64,000 nucleotides of DNA from Chromatiales bacterium. GTDB lineage: Bacteria; Pseudomonadota; Gammaproteobacteria; UBA6429. The DNA lies in assembly GCA_027076405.1 (NCBI GenBank), contig JALTJN010000143.1, positions 1 through 64,000 on the forward strand, in the 5' to 3' direction. A program made the position numbers and the translations under genes. This document shows, piece after piece, positions 1 to 7,933 of the stretch (positions are counted from its first letter, which is position 1; each line of letters opens with the position of its first letter). The notes under the pieces were generated by a model. It ran no database searches, was not told the DNA's origin, and saw nothing but the letters and a program-made list of their open reading frames with translations.

Positions 1-2
1 GA

Positions 3-44
3 CGAAGCAGCGAAGAAGTAAAAGATCTTATAGAGGTTGCTTAA
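3..44 (+). CDS. 3' end of an unidentified gene (partial)
   Basis: Thirteen codons and a TAA run from the window edge, ending seven bases before a strong hairpin terminator. The predicted tail is RSSEEVKDLIEVA. A shorter frame ending at 21 (DEAAKK) is also possible, so the frame is not certain. Too little remains to name a product. The terminator directly behind it is the main reason to believe a plus-strand gene ends here. Confidence 0.35.
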   Translation, partial: RSSEEVKDLIEVA

Positions 45-51
45 ATAAAAA

Positions 52-80
52 GGCCGATGATTTCTCATCGGCCTTTTTTT
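52..80 (+). terminator. Rho-independent terminator
   Basis: A perfect 9-bp stem (GGCCGATGA / TCATCGGCC) with a TTTC loop is followed by seven T. An A-rich stretch on the other side lets it work in both directions, so it could also end the minus-strand gene at 114-359. Confidence 0.9.
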
Positions 81-113
81 ATCCTGTTTTATGTTCTAGA
101 AGAAAAATAAAAC

Positions 114-359
114 CTAGTGATAAGAATCAATACTATCGGGTATAAAATTATCCACAGTACGATTTTCTGCATGCATGGCTAAATAGCCTTCAAACCAGTC
201 TTCGGTTTGATGCTTGCTCGAAAATGGCCCCATTAAATGCTGATCGCCAATGAGTTTGTGCTTGGAGCCTGTTAAAAATTTATCATCAGACTCTCTCATA
301 ACAATATACCAACCGTCTTGATCATTAAATATTCTGGAAGTATTAAATGTGGACTGCAT
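114..359 (-). CDS. Small conserved-looking protein of unknown function
   Basis: An 81-residue protein with no signal peptide or membrane segment. It has an aromatic, charged core (DGWYIVMRES, then GPFSSKHQTEDWF). Short gammaproteobacterial proteins with a GWY...RE...GPF pattern (DUF6316-like) look similar, but I cannot confirm that family from sequence alone. It is a single gene, convergent with whatever ends at position 44, with an AT-rich 150-bp leader to the divergent DHH gene. GGAGATGAGCC lies just before its ATG on the minus strand and can serve as a ribosome site. Function unknown. Confidence 0.65.
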   Translation of the reverse strand: MQSTFNTSRIFNDQDGWYIVMRESDDKFLTGSKHKLIGDQHLMGPFSSKHQTEDWFEGYLAMHAENRTVDNFIPDSIDSYH

Positions 360-512
360 GGCTCATCTCCAACCAAATTTATGATTTAATCTAAATATAG
401 TTAATATATGTCACAAAAACAGGGTATTTAACATTAGTTAACAATGTAGGCATACTTAGAAATTAAAAAACGCGTACAAATGATTACCCGGCTAATTTTA
501 TAATTTTAATTT

Positions 513-1490
513 GTGAGTACAAATATGAAAAATATTGATGTTTTTAATGGTGATGCAGATGGTATCTGTGCACTACATCAGTTGCGTTTAGCCAATCCAG
601 TTGAAAGCTCTTTAGTTACTGGTGTTAAACGGGATATTAATTTATTAAAAAAAGTGCAGGCAAATCAAAATGATAATGTCACGGTGCTGGATATTTCTCT
701 GGATAAAAATCGAGAAGGTTTGTTAGCCTGTTTAAAAGCCGGCGCAAAAGTGATTTATTTTGATCACCATTTTGCCGGTGAAATTCCTGATAATAAAAAC
801 CTGCAAACTTTTATTAATACCGATGCCAATGTGTGCACCAGTTTATTAGTCAATGAGTATCTAAGTAGTCAATATCTTGGCTGGGCAGTTACAGCAGCCT
901 ATGGTGATAATCTTTTTGACGCCGCTGAAGAAGCTGCAACCCCCTTAAATCTTTCGAGCGAAGAACTTGAACAATTAAAATTACTAGGAATATGCATCAA
1001 CTATAATGGTTATGGTAGTTCGTTAGATGATTTGATTTTTTCACCGGAAGAATTGTATGAAAAAATAAAACCCTATGCTGATCCCTTTGATTTTATTAAT
1101 AATGAACCCGCATATAAAAAATTAGTTAATGGTTATACAGCCGATTTGGTAAAGGCAGAATCAATACAGCCAGAGTTTAATAGTGATAGTCATGCACTTT
1201 ATATTCTGGAAAATGAAAAATGGGCGAGACGTGTTAGTGGTGTCTTTGCTAATCAACTTACACAACAAAATCCCGATAGGGCGCATGCCATGTTAACTAA
1301 AAATGATCATGCCGGATATGTGGTTAGTGTACGTGCTCCGTTGAATAATAAAACAGGAGCAGATGATTTATGTCGGCAATTTGAAACCGGGGGAGGCAGA
1401 AAAGCTGCCGCCGGTATTAATGATTTGCCTGCTTCTGACTATGATAAGTTTCTGACTGCTTTTAAAGAAGCCTTTACTGTTAACTATTAG
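513..1490 (+). CDS. DHH family phosphoesterase
   Basis: A 325-residue cytoplasmic protein of the DHH superfamily, manganese-dependent phosphoesterases that include RecJ and NrnA. The motifs are clear: NGDADG at residues 12-17 (metal-binding aspartates), LDISLD at 59-64, the signature DHH at 84-86, a later aspartate in YGDN, and a C-terminal glycine-rich GGGRKAAAG at 293-301 typical of the DHHA1 substrate-binding domain. At 325 residues it is close to NrnA-type nano-RNase/pAp phosphatase size, but the substrate cannot be told. The chosen start is a GTG at 513; an ATG at 525, just before the conserved KNIDVFNGDADG, is equally plausible. It is monocistronic, and its 3' end overlaps the convergent lipoprotein gene by 11 bp. 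Confidence 0.85.
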   Translation: MSTNMKNIDVFNGDADGICALHQLRLANPVESSLVTGVKRDINLLKKVQANQNDNVTVLDISLDKNREGLLACLKAGAKVIYFDHHFAGEIPDNKNLQTFINTDANVCTSLLVNEYLSSQYLGWAVTAAYGDNLFDAAEEAATPLNLSSEELEQLKLLGICINYNGYGSSLDDLIFSPEELYEKIKPYADPFDFINNEPAYKKLVNGYTADLVKAESIQPEFNSDSHALYILENEKWARRVSGVFANQLTQQNPDRAHAMLTKNDHAGYVVSVRAPLNNKTGADDLCRQFETGGGRKAAAGINDLPASDYDKFLTAFKEAFTVNY

Positions 1491-1755
1491 GTTTTAAACA
1501 TTCATAATTTATTGTTGCCATATCCGGAGTAAAATCTTCTGTTTTCTCCTGTGTAACGACAGTGAGTATCCGGGGTACTTTGGCATATTTTGCACAATAA
1601 CTTTCAGCCTTCATATATGCTTTTGAATGTTCATTTTTTAATACGTTATTAATTGAAACTCCGCGAGGTGTTTTGTTCGTCAACTGCATAGTAATATTTG
1701 CGGATGAACAGGACACAATAGTAATAGCTGCAATACTTAATATTAATGTTTTCAT
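1480..1755 (-). CDS. Small putative lipoprotein
   Basis: A 91-residue protein starting with a lysine and a hydrophobic stretch that ends in a lipobox-like IVSC, giving Cys16 as the predicted lipidated residue. The mature part of about 75 residues has two more cysteines (SYCAKYAK and NYECLKP), which could form a disulphide. I do not recognise a family. The product is probably an outer-membrane or periplasmic lipoprotein. The stop codon lies inside the end of the DHH gene on the other strand. Confidence 0.7.
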   Translation of the reverse strand: MKTLILSIAAITIVSCSSANITMQLTNKTPRGVSINNVLKNEHSKAYMKAESYCAKYAKVPRILTVVTQEKTEDFTPDMATINYECLKPNS

Positions 1756-1889
1756 AGTGTTAGGGTATTTATATCTTAAGTAAATATCAAGATAATATTT
1801 CTCATATTTTAGTTATTTTTAAAATCAAATCATCATTTTTGAACTAATGACTTAATTTGTACTCTTTGTATATTAATAATACGCTATCC

Positions 1890-1918
1890 GTGATTCTTTT
1901 GTGACAAATAAATGCTAG
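1890..1918 (+). promoter_or_regulatory. Candidate OmpR/PhoB-type direct repeats before the response regulator
   Basis: GTGATTC (1890-1896), four T, GTGACAA (1901-1907), four bases, then a weaker ATGCTAG (1912-1918). The 7-bp repeats recur every 11 bp, the spacing of PhoB/OmpR-family sites. The same GTGAyAA pattern stands before the spondin gene (4130-4169), suggesting autoregulation plus a target. Confidence 0.5.
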
Positions 1919-1927
1919 GTTGACAGG

Positions 1928-2644
1928 ATGTCTGGAAAAAAAATACTCATCATTGAAGATCATACTGATTTGGCAAACATCTTAAGCCTGAATTTATCCG
2001 ATCTTAATTATAGCGTTGAGCATGCTGCGGATGGGCTGAAAGGTCTCAATTATCTGGAAAATAAAACCTTTGATATGGTAATTCTGGATTTGATGTTACC
2101 CGGGATGGACGGCATTGAAATTTGTCGGCGTATTCGAAACCAGAGTAATTATACTCCGGTATTAATGCTGACCTCGAAGTCCTCTGAGCTGGATCGGGTG
2201 TTGGGGCTTGAAATAGGTGCAGATGATTATGTCACCAAACCCTTTAGTGTAAGAGAACTCATGGCGCGTATTAAAGCTTTATTTCGTCGGGTAGAAGCTT
2301 TTTCAAAAAATAAAAAGAGTGACATTAAAGAAAACAATATTGTTTGTGGAAATCTGGAAGTTAATATTGATACCCATCAGGTTTACGTTGCTGGCCGTAG
2401 TGTTGATTTAACAGCAAGAGAATTTGACTTACTCCATCACTTTATGAGGCGGCCTGGTCGAGTTTATTCCAGAACACAATTGCTCGATATTGTTTGGGGC
2501 TATGGGCATGAAGGTTATGAACATACGGTTAATTCACATATCAATCGTTTAAGAGCAAAAATTGAAAATGATCCTGCAAATCCGGAATATATATTAACTA
2601 TCTGGGGCGTAGGTTATAAATTTAATGATGGCCTGAGACCGTAG
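1928..2644 (+). CDS. OmpR/PhoB-family response regulator
   Basis: A 238-residue DNA-binding response regulator. The receiver domain (about 1-120) has the acidic pair E10-D11, phospho-acceptor D54 in VILDLMLPGMDG, and K104 in YVTKPF. The C-terminal winged helix (about 135-235) has the LTAREFDLLHHFMRRPGRVYSR pattern and a terminal ILTIWGVGYKF hairpin, all standard for the OmpR/PhoB class. The sensor kinase starts four bases after its stop, so the two form an operon. Candidate binding repeats sit directly upstream and again before the spondin gene at 4219. It is not obviously PhoB itself: no pst or pho genes are present, so the stimulus is unknown. Confidence 0.93.
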   Translation: MSGKKILIIEDHTDLANILSLNLSDLNYSVEHAADGLKGLNYLENKTFDMVILDLMLPGMDGIEICRRIRNQSNYTPVLMLTSKSSELDRVLGLEIGADDYVTKPFSVRELMARIKALFRRVEAFSKNKKSDIKENNIVCGNLEVNIDTHQVYVAGRSVDLTAREFDLLHHFMRRPGRVYSRTQLLDIVWGYGHEGYEHTVNSHINRLRAKIENDPANPEYILTIWGVGYKFNDGLRP

Positions 2645-2648
2645 CAGT

Positions 2649-4121
2649 ATGTTTAACCGAATATCAAATCGTTTATTTATCACATTGCTTTTTTTGCTAT
2701 TAATTCTTTCAGCTATCTTTATTGGTATGGTAGTAAAAACTGCGCCGCTTTTTTTACAAGAACTTAACCAGCGTCTTAATCATGATCTGGCAGATAATAT
2801 TGTTAAAGAAAAAAAATTAATTTTAAATAAAAAAATAAATCAACAGGCAATGAAAACCGTGCTTGATGGTATGATGCTGGTCAATCCGAGCATCGAAATA
2901 TATGTTACTGATCCAAACGGTAACATTATGGCTTATTCGGCACCAAAAGGTGCGGTAAAAAGAAAGAAAATCTCCCTGCGTCCTATTAAAGAATACCTGC
3001 AAGTAAATACATCCTTACCTATCATGGGAGATGACCCGCGTTCAAATGAAAGGAATAAAGTTTTTTCTGTCGCTCCGATTAAAAATGGAAACGGACTGGA
3101 TGGTTATTTGTATATCGTATTGGGTGGAGAAACATATGATTCAATATTCAAATTATTAAAATCAAGTTATTTATTACGCAGCTGGTTTATTGCTATTTTA
3201 ATCAGTATTTTTCTTGCTTCCATTATTGGCTATATTCTATTTAGATACATTACCCGTCGGGTCGACATTTTATCCGGCTCGATGGAAAAATTTAAAAAAA
3301 CAGATTTTACACACCCCGTAGTGTTACCGACACGTTTTGATGGAAGGAAAGGTGATGAGATAGATCGCCTTGGTACAACATTTTCCCAGATGTCAGATCG
3401 TATTATTCAACAGGTTAAATTGCTAAAACACAATGATGCCTCCCGTCGCGAATTAATCGCTAATGTATCTCATGATTTAAGGACACCACTGGCGTCAATG
3501 CAGGGCTACCTTGAAACATTATTATTAAAAAATGACAGTTTATCTGACAAGGAGAAGCTGGAATATCTGGAAACGGCATTTGAGAACAGCCAGCGTTTAC
3601 AGAAACTGATTACAGAGTTATTTGAACTTGCTCAGTTGGAAAACAATGATACAACTCTTCATTTTGAATCTTTTTCCATGAGTGAACTTGCGCAGGATGT
3701 GTCGCAGAAGTTTAAATTAAATGCTAAAAATAAAAATATTATTTTAAAAACAAAAATCCCTCAGGTTCCTGCTTTTGTATCGGCAGATATCGGATTAATA
3801 CAGCGCGTATTAGAAAACCTGCTGGATAATGCTATTAAATATACCCCGCCGGGTGGTGAAGTTGAAATCATTTTGCAGGTAGGCGAAAAAAGTATCGCAA
3901 CAGCAATAAAAGATTCCGGACAGGGGATTTCGGAACAGGAAGCACAACATATATTTGAACGTTTTTATCGTATTGAAAAGCACCGTGATCAGGATGGTTC
4001 CGGATTGGGGCTGGCAATTGTTAAACGTATTATTCAGTTACATAATAGTGTTATATCTGTTTCTGCAGAAAAAAATAATGGCACAGAATTTTCATTTGAT
4101 TTACCTCATGTAAAAATATAA
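2649..4121 (+). CDS. Membrane sensor histidine kinase
   Basis: A 490-residue transmembrane kinase. TM1 is at about 8-29, followed by a periplasmic sensor of about 145 residues and TM2 at about 176-199. A HAMP linker (about 200-252) leads to a HisKA domain with phospho-acceptor H275 in NVSHDLRTPL and an HATPase domain with the N box (ENLLDNAIKYTPPGG), G1 (DSGQGIS) and G2 (GSGLGLAIV). The periplasmic region has the VTDPNGNIMAYS element of a PAS/CACHE-like sensor, so it probably reads a small molecule or envelope state. It is co-transcribed with the regulator at 1928 and presumably phosphorylates it. Confidence 0.93.
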   Translation: MFNRISNRLFITLLFLLLILSAIFIGMVVKTAPLFLQELNQRLNHDLADNIVKEKKLILNKKINQQAMKTVLDGMMLVNPSIEIYVTDPNGNIMAYSAPKGAVKRKKISLRPIKEYLQVNTSLPIMGDDPRSNERNKVFSVAPIKNGNGLDGYLYIVLGGETYDSIFKLLKSSYLLRSWFIAILISIFLASIIGYILFRYITRRVDILSGSMEKFKKTDFTHPVVLPTRFDGRKGDEIDRLGTTFSQMSDRIIQQVKLLKHNDASRRELIANVSHDLRTPLASMQGYLETLLLKNDSLSDKEKLEYLETAFENSQRLQKLITELFELAQLENNDTTLHFESFSMSELAQDVSQKFKLNAKNKNIILKTKIPQVPAFVSADIGLIQRVLENLLDNAIKYTPPGGEVEIILQVGEKSIATAIKDSGQGISEQEAQHIFERFYRIEKHRDQDGSGLGLAIVKRIIQLHNSVISVSAEKNNGTEFSFDLPHVKI

Positions 4122-4129
4122 ACGGATTT

Positions 4130-4169
4130 GTGATAAAAAAGTGATAATTTAGTGACATCAATGACATAA
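4130..4169 (+). promoter_or_regulatory. Four 11-bp-spaced direct repeats before the spondin gene
   Basis: GTGATAA (4130), AAAA, GTGATAA (4141), TTTA, GTGACAT (4152), CAAT, GACATAA (4163). These are 7-bp half sites with 4-bp gaps, the arrangement bound by tandem dimers of OmpR/PhoB-type regulators. They follow the kinase stop and precede the spondin gene by about 50 bp, making that gene the likely target of the adjacent regulator. Confidence 0.6.
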
Positions 4170-4218
4170 CTTATCTCCATGCTGCAGGCTCATCAATAAA
4201 ATACCATGGAGGTATAAA

Positions 4219-4878
4219 ATGAAAAAAATAGCTGGAACAGCATTATTAGTATTGGGCGTATTCGCAGCATCGCAAGCGGTTGCGAGTGACTGGCATAATT
4301 ATCGCGTTACTATCACAAATGCAACATCTCACCATGTTATTACTCCACCACTGATAATTGTACATAACCGCAACTTTAAATTATTTAACGTTACTTCTGC
4401 TGCAAGTGAAGGACTAGCGACTCAGGCCGAGACCGGGAATAATTCAGTGCTTTATAATGAAGTTTATGGGGAAAAAGGCGTATACAATGTGGTTGCGGCG
4501 AGTGGTCCAGTTGTTTATGGCAACACGGCTTCCTATGAGCTTCGTGCACCAAAAAAAGCAAAAATAACGGTGACCGGTATGCTTGCAACATCAAATGATG
4601 CTTTTGCTGCCATATCAGGTAAAGCATTACCGAGGAAAAGTGTCACCTACATGGCGACAACTTATGATGCCGGTTCTGAAGCAAATAATGAAAGTTGTGC
4701 TTATATTCCTGGGCCTCCATGTTCCCCCGAGTCTGGTAATGCTCGTGCCATTGAAGGTGCAGAAGGTTTTATCACGATTCATGCTGGTATTAGAGGAGGG
4801 AGTGATCTTAATCCTGCTCATCTTGACTGGCGCGGAGCGACAGCCATTGTAACAATCGAACGGATTGATAATGAATAA
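4219..4878 (+). CDS. Secreted spondin-domain protein
   Basis: A 219-residue exported protein with a clear signal peptide cleaved after AVA (residue 22). The mature protein reads as one spondin_N domain: YRVTITNATSHHVITPP at the start, then the LATQAETGN and GSDLNPAHLDWRG elements found in bacterial members. Two cysteines (SCAYIPGPPC) could form a disulphide. Its role is unknown in bacteria; the fold is a C2-like beta sandwich known from F-spondin, which suggests an envelope or extracellular binding role. A strong GGAGG lies before the ATG. Placed behind the two-component operon with candidate regulator repeats in its promoter, and followed by a strong terminator, it is probably a regulated single-gene output. 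Confidence 0.85.
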   Translation: MKKIAGTALLVLGVFAASQAVASDWHNYRVTITNATSHHVITPPLIIVHNRNFKLFNVTSAASEGLATQAETGNNSVLYNEVYGEKGVYNVVAASGPVVYGNTASYELRAPKKAKITVTGMLATSNDAFAAISGKALPRKSVTYMATTYDAGSEANNESCAYIPGPPCSPESGNARAIEGAEGFITIHAGIRGGSDLNPAHLDWRGATAIVTIERIDNE

Positions 4879-4895
4879 GTAATCATAAACAGGTT

Positions 4896-4930
4896 AAAAA
4901 CATCAGGTAAATTTTTTATCTGGTGTTTTT
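4896..4930 (+). terminator. Rho-independent terminator after the spondin gene
   Basis: A long stem pairs AAAAACATCAGGTAAA with TTTATCTGGTGTTTTT (two G-T pairs) around a short T loop, and further T-rich sequence follows. The A-rich left arm would also allow termination on the other strand. Confidence 0.8.
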
Positions 4931-4941
4931 ATTTTAATGAC

Positions 4942-5691
4942 ATGAAGATAATATCAATATTTATAAAATCGTTAATTATTTATGTTTTATCTAGCCGCTC
5001 TCTTTTAGCCCAATCATTAGTCTTAGAAAGTTCTGAAAAACAAGCAACATTAATCGAACTCTATACTTCAGAGGGATGCAGTAGTTGTCCACCGGCAGAA
5101 AATTATCTTAATCAATTAAAAAATAATAAGAACCTTTGGAAAAAATGGGTGCCAGTTGCCTTTCATGTGAACTACTGGGATTACATCGGCTGGCGAGATC
5201 GTTATGCAAGGAGTGAATATGGCCTACGTCAATCACGTTATGCTAAATTGGAACATGCAACAACTGTTTACACCCCTGCCTTTATGGTAAATGGTTCAAG
5301 TTGGCGGCGAGGTATATTCTCCCGCTCTTTACCTGAGGCGACAGCTTCAACAGGTAAATTACATGTCGTAATTTCAAATAAAAATATCAAGGCAACATAT
5401 CAACCTTTAATTGAAATTAAAAATTCATTAGTACTGAATATTGCAATATTAGGTATGAATTTAACGAGTTATATTGAGAAAGGAGAAAATAAAGGTCGAA
5501 CCGCAAAACATGAGTTCGTTGTTATTGGTTATCGTTCGGTTGCTAGTGATAATCTGAACTGGGTAACGGAGTTACCGGAGCTGTATTATTTTCAAGCAAG
5601 GAAATATGCATTGGCTGTTTGGGTCAGCGAAAAAGGAAATCCGACACCGCTGCAGGTTGTTGGTAGTTTTATGCCGGAATATAAAAAATAG
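4942..5691 (+). CDS. DUF1223 thioredoxin-like secreted protein
   Basis: A 249-residue protein with an N-terminal signal sequence (hydrophobic 5-23, LLAQ). It carries the DUF1223 hallmarks: LIELYTSEGCSSCPPAE with the CxxC pair C46/C49, then FHVNYWDYIGWRDRYA and TVYTPAFMVNG. The family has a thioredoxin-like fold and is exported; its substrate is not known. It starts just behind the spondin terminator with no obvious SD sequence, and its stop sits three bases from the convergent sixA stop. One of several thiol-disulphide proteins in this window. Confidence 0.88.
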   Translation: MKIISIFIKSLIIYVLSSRSLLAQSLVLESSEKQATLIELYTSEGCSSCPPAENYLNQLKNNKNLWKKWVPVAFHVNYWDYIGWRDRYARSEYGLRQSRYAKLEHATTVYTPAFMVNGSSWRRGIFSRSLPEATASTGKLHVVISNKNIKATYQPLIEIKNSLVLNIAILGMNLTSYIEKGENKGRTAKHEFVVIGYRSVASDNLNWVTELPELYYFQARKYALAVWVSEKGNPTPLQVVGSFMPEYKK

Positions 5692-5693
5692 AT

Positions 5694-6164
5694 TTAGCCG
5701 GCAGAAATTTCTGAAGGTGATGAAGACCATTTTATCGCCCATGTTTCGTTATCATGTTTTTCAAGGCAGACAATAGTGCCTGTTTCAAAACTTATATTTG
5801 TTAAATAGGCATCCTGTCCGGTCAACAAGGTCATTAAGTTAGGTACAAATGGAAGGTGACTGGTAATTAATGTATCTTTATCCCAGCTATTTATTTCTGT
5901 CAAAATAAATTCAGGATCATCATTGGGAGTAATATGTGAATGTAGTTCCGGTTTTATATCGGGTGAAATTATACATGCCATAATTTCTGCGGTTTCACGT
6001 GCCCGTTTTTTCGTGCTATGAATTATTCTTTTAAAAACAACATTATTTTTCTTCAAGTGGTGAGCAACCTGTTCTATCTTCTTCTTGCCATTTTCGGTTA
6101 GCCCGCGCTCAGGATCAACCTGAGGGGATAAGGCTTCACCATGACGCATAAGATAAAGTTTCAT
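5694..6164 (-). CDS. sixA: Phosphohistidine phosphatase SixA-like
   Basis: A 156-residue histidine phosphatase-superfamily protein. The N-terminal LMRHGEA contains the catalytic RHG (H8), followed by GLTENGKKKIEQVA, the second conserved arginine in STKKRARETAEIM, and ITSHLPFVPNL with the second catalytic histidine. Length and motif spacing match SixA, which removes phosphate from histidine phosphotransfer domains. It is last in a four-gene minus-strand run (7223 to 5694): unknown protein, glutaredoxin, PpnP, SixA. The gap to ppnP is only nine bases. Confidence 0.85.
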   Translation of the reverse strand: MKLYLMRHGEALSPQVDPERGLTENGKKKIEQVAHHLKKNNVVFKRIIHSTKKRARETAEIMACIISPDIKPELHSHITPNDDPEFILTEINSWDKDTLITSHLPFVPNLMTLLTGQDAYLTNISFETGTIVCLEKHDNETWAIKWSSSPSEISAG

Positions 6165-6173
6165 CGCTTAAAG

Positions 6174-6455
6174 TTAACCGTAGGTACAAAGATAAGCGGT
6201 AGCGACATCTACTTTTAGCTGAAATTTTTCATTGGCCGCTACAATAAAGTGCTCGCCTTGATTAAATGTTTGCCACCCACTCGCAGTGGGTAACATAACG
6301 GTTAATGCGCCAGAGACAACCGTCATGGTTTCTTTTTCTGATGTGCCAAATTCATATTCTCCAATGTCCATCACGCCAACAGTTGCAGGGAGTGTAGAGG
6401 TCTTAAATCCGATTGATTTTACTTTTCCATCGAAATATTCATTTGTTTCTAGCAT
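6174..6455 (-). CDS. ppnP: Pyrimidine/purine nucleoside phosphorylase PpnP
   Basis: A 93-residue single-cupin protein matching PpnP/YaiE (formerly DUF1255) over its full length, including [31 protein letters not shown], and [17 protein letters not shown]. The E. coli homologue phosphorolyses many purine and pyrimidine nucleosides. It is cytoplasmic. It lies between glutaredoxin and SixA genes on the minus strand with small gaps, suggesting co-transcription, though the three functions are not linked biochemically. Confidence 0.93.
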   Translation of the reverse strand: MLETNEYFDGKVKSIGFKTSTLPATVGVMDIGEYEFGTSEKETMTVVSGALTVMLPTASGWQTFNQGEHFIVAANEKFQLKVDVATAYLCTYG

Positions 6456-6482
6456 TTTAATTCCTGTAATTAAATTTGATTA

Positions 6483-6740
6483 TTAATTTTGCATAAGGAC
6501 ATCTAATTCACCTTCCATATGCATTTCTGTGAGTTCAGTAAAACCACCAATCCATTTTCCGTCAATGCTGAGCTGTGGTACGTTACGTGCGTGATTGGTT
6601 AATTCCAGCATTTCTTTTAATGCAGTCCTGTCCAGGTCTACGCGTGCTTCATCGTAACCAATATTCCATTTTGTTAATAATGTTTTTGTTTTGTCGCAAA
6701 TCGGGCAGACACCCGTACTGTATATTTTTACTCGATTCAT
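6483..6740 (-). CDS. Glutaredoxin-family protein
   Basis: An 85-residue glutaredoxin. The active site CPIC (C12, C15) lies in STGVCPICDKTK, followed by RNVPQLSIDGKWIGGFTEL, with the cis-proline (NVP) and GG glutathione-binding motifs. The CPIC site differs from the classical CPYC but keeps both cysteines, so dithiol chemistry is expected. Cytoplasmic. Second gene of the four-gene run, 27 bp before ppnP. Confidence 0.88.
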   Translation of the reverse strand: MNRVKIYSTGVCPICDKTKTLLTKWNIGYDEARVDLDRTALKEMLELTNHARNVPQLSIDGKWIGGFTELTEMHMEGELDVLMQN

Positions 6741-6782
6741 TTTATTTAAACTAGGCTGATAAAAGTGAGTTGAATTATACCG

Positions 6783-7223
6783 TTAAAATGAAAAGTCACC
6801 AGTCCATTCACCATTTTTATAGTCAATTTTAAAGCTTGAAGGACGCATGGATAGAGCTGCTTTTGATTTTAATTCTTTTTTTACCGGATGTGATTCAGCA
6901 AACTCAACTGGATCGCAGGCATTAGACTGAACAGTATGATATGCAATAGCCAGATTTGAAGAGGTTGGAATGGTATCTAGCGAAGTTGTATCATGAAACA
7001 TGACACGTTTTTGTACGACACAGGTGAAATAGAGTTGCAGCTCAGCAATTAATATACTGTTGCGCTGTAGCAGAGCTTTTTTTGCCCGTTTTGAATATAA
7101 AATCGCCATATTTTTTCCACGAAGATCAATATTTTCTTCGTGATGAAAGGGATTCAACCAGCGATCAAATATTTCCAGGGGATTTTTAATCGAAAAATAA
7201 CCGGCTTTTAACTGTAGGTTCAT
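6783..7223 (-). CDS. Unknown protein, paralogue of the protein at 12852-13211
   Basis: A 146-residue soluble protein. Its middle (SKRAKKALLQRNSILIAEL, then YFTCVVQKRVMF) and its end (FKIDYKNGEWTGDFSF) match the 119-residue protein at 12852 (SKAAEKALATRDKKLIAEM, YFSCLIRKQVRF, LKIDFKNNEWSGEFGF) in the same order. It has an extra N-terminal part of about 35 residues (SIKNPLEIFDRWLNPFHHEEN) and lacks the DYEGDEPP insertion. A single cysteine in YF(T/S)C is conserved between the two. I know no function for this family. It is first in the run leading to glutaredoxin, PpnP and SixA. Confidence 0.75.
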   Translation of the reverse strand: MNLQLKAGYFSIKNPLEIFDRWLNPFHHEENIDLRGKNMAILYSKRAKKALLQRNSILIAELQLYFTCVVQKRVMFHDTTSLDTIPTSSNLAIAYHTVQSNACDPVEFAESHPVKKELKSKAALSMRPSSFKIDYKNGEWTGDFSF

Positions 7224-7306
7224 ATTAGAATACCTTTATTTAAGTTTAAGTTATTATTATTTTAAATTATCATCATTGTCAGTAACTTTGAGCACAAAAA
7301 AACGCT

Positions 7307-7933
7307 ATGAATCCGACACTTTATTATATTCATGATCCTATGTGTAGCTGGTGCTGGGGTTTTAGCAATACACTCGAAGAGCTTCTCGGCAGTTTACCGA
7401 AACATATAAAAGTAAAACGTCTGCTTGGAGGTTTAGCTGCTGACTCTGATGTGCCAATGCCAGTTTCTATGCAGCAACAAATTAAAAGTAACTGGCAGCG
7501 TATAGAAGACACGATTCCGGGCGTTAAGTTCAATTTTGATTTTTGGGAAAAGGCTATTCCTCGAAGGTCAACTTATCCTGCCTGTCGAGCCGTTATTGCT
7601 GCTCGACAACAAGGTGATAAATATGATCTTTTTATGACAAAAGCAATACAGCGCGCTTATTATCAGGAAGCAAGAAATCCATCAAATAACTCAACGCTAA
7701 TTACGTTATCTCAAGAACTGAGATTATCAGTTGCTCGGTTTGAAAAAGATTTTTTTTCTGAACAGGTTGAGAATGAATTAATAAAAGAGATAGCTAAGGC
7801 ACGTGAATTGTATGCGGAGAGTTTTCCAAATTTAGTTCTAGAGTTTAATAATAAAACATTTACTATTCATTTGAATTACACAGATAGTCAATCAATGTTG
7901 AATGAAATTAACTACCGACTTCAGTCTAAATAG
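7307..7933 (+). CDS. DsbA-family (FrnE-like) oxidoreductase
   Basis: A 208-residue protein beginning YYIHDPMCSWCWGF, with a CSWC active site at C13/C16, followed by a helical insertion (RRSTYPACRAVIAARQQG, FMTKAIQRAYYQEARN) typical of the cytoplasmic DsbA/FrnE-like branch. It has no signal peptide, so it probably acts in the cytosol; the substrate is unknown. DsbA proteins of this subgroup occur in many gammaproteobacteria as single genes. It converges with the acyltransferase gene, and the coding ends overlap by 13 bp. Confidence 0.87.
   Translation: MNPTLYYIHDPMCSWCWGFSNTLEELLGSLPKHIKVKRLLGGLAADSDVPMPVSMQQQIKSNWQRIEDTIPGVKFNFDFWEKAIPRRSTYPACRAVIAARQQGDKYDLFMTKAIQRAYYQEARNPSNNSTLITLSQELRLSVARFEKDFFSEQVENELIKEIAKARELYAESFPNLVLEFNNKTFTIHLNYTDSQSMLNEINYRLQSK

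Noticed and set aside
4391..4852. Several frames overlapping the spondin gene
   Set aside because: The spondin frame has signal peptide, strong ribosome site and domain; the others have none.
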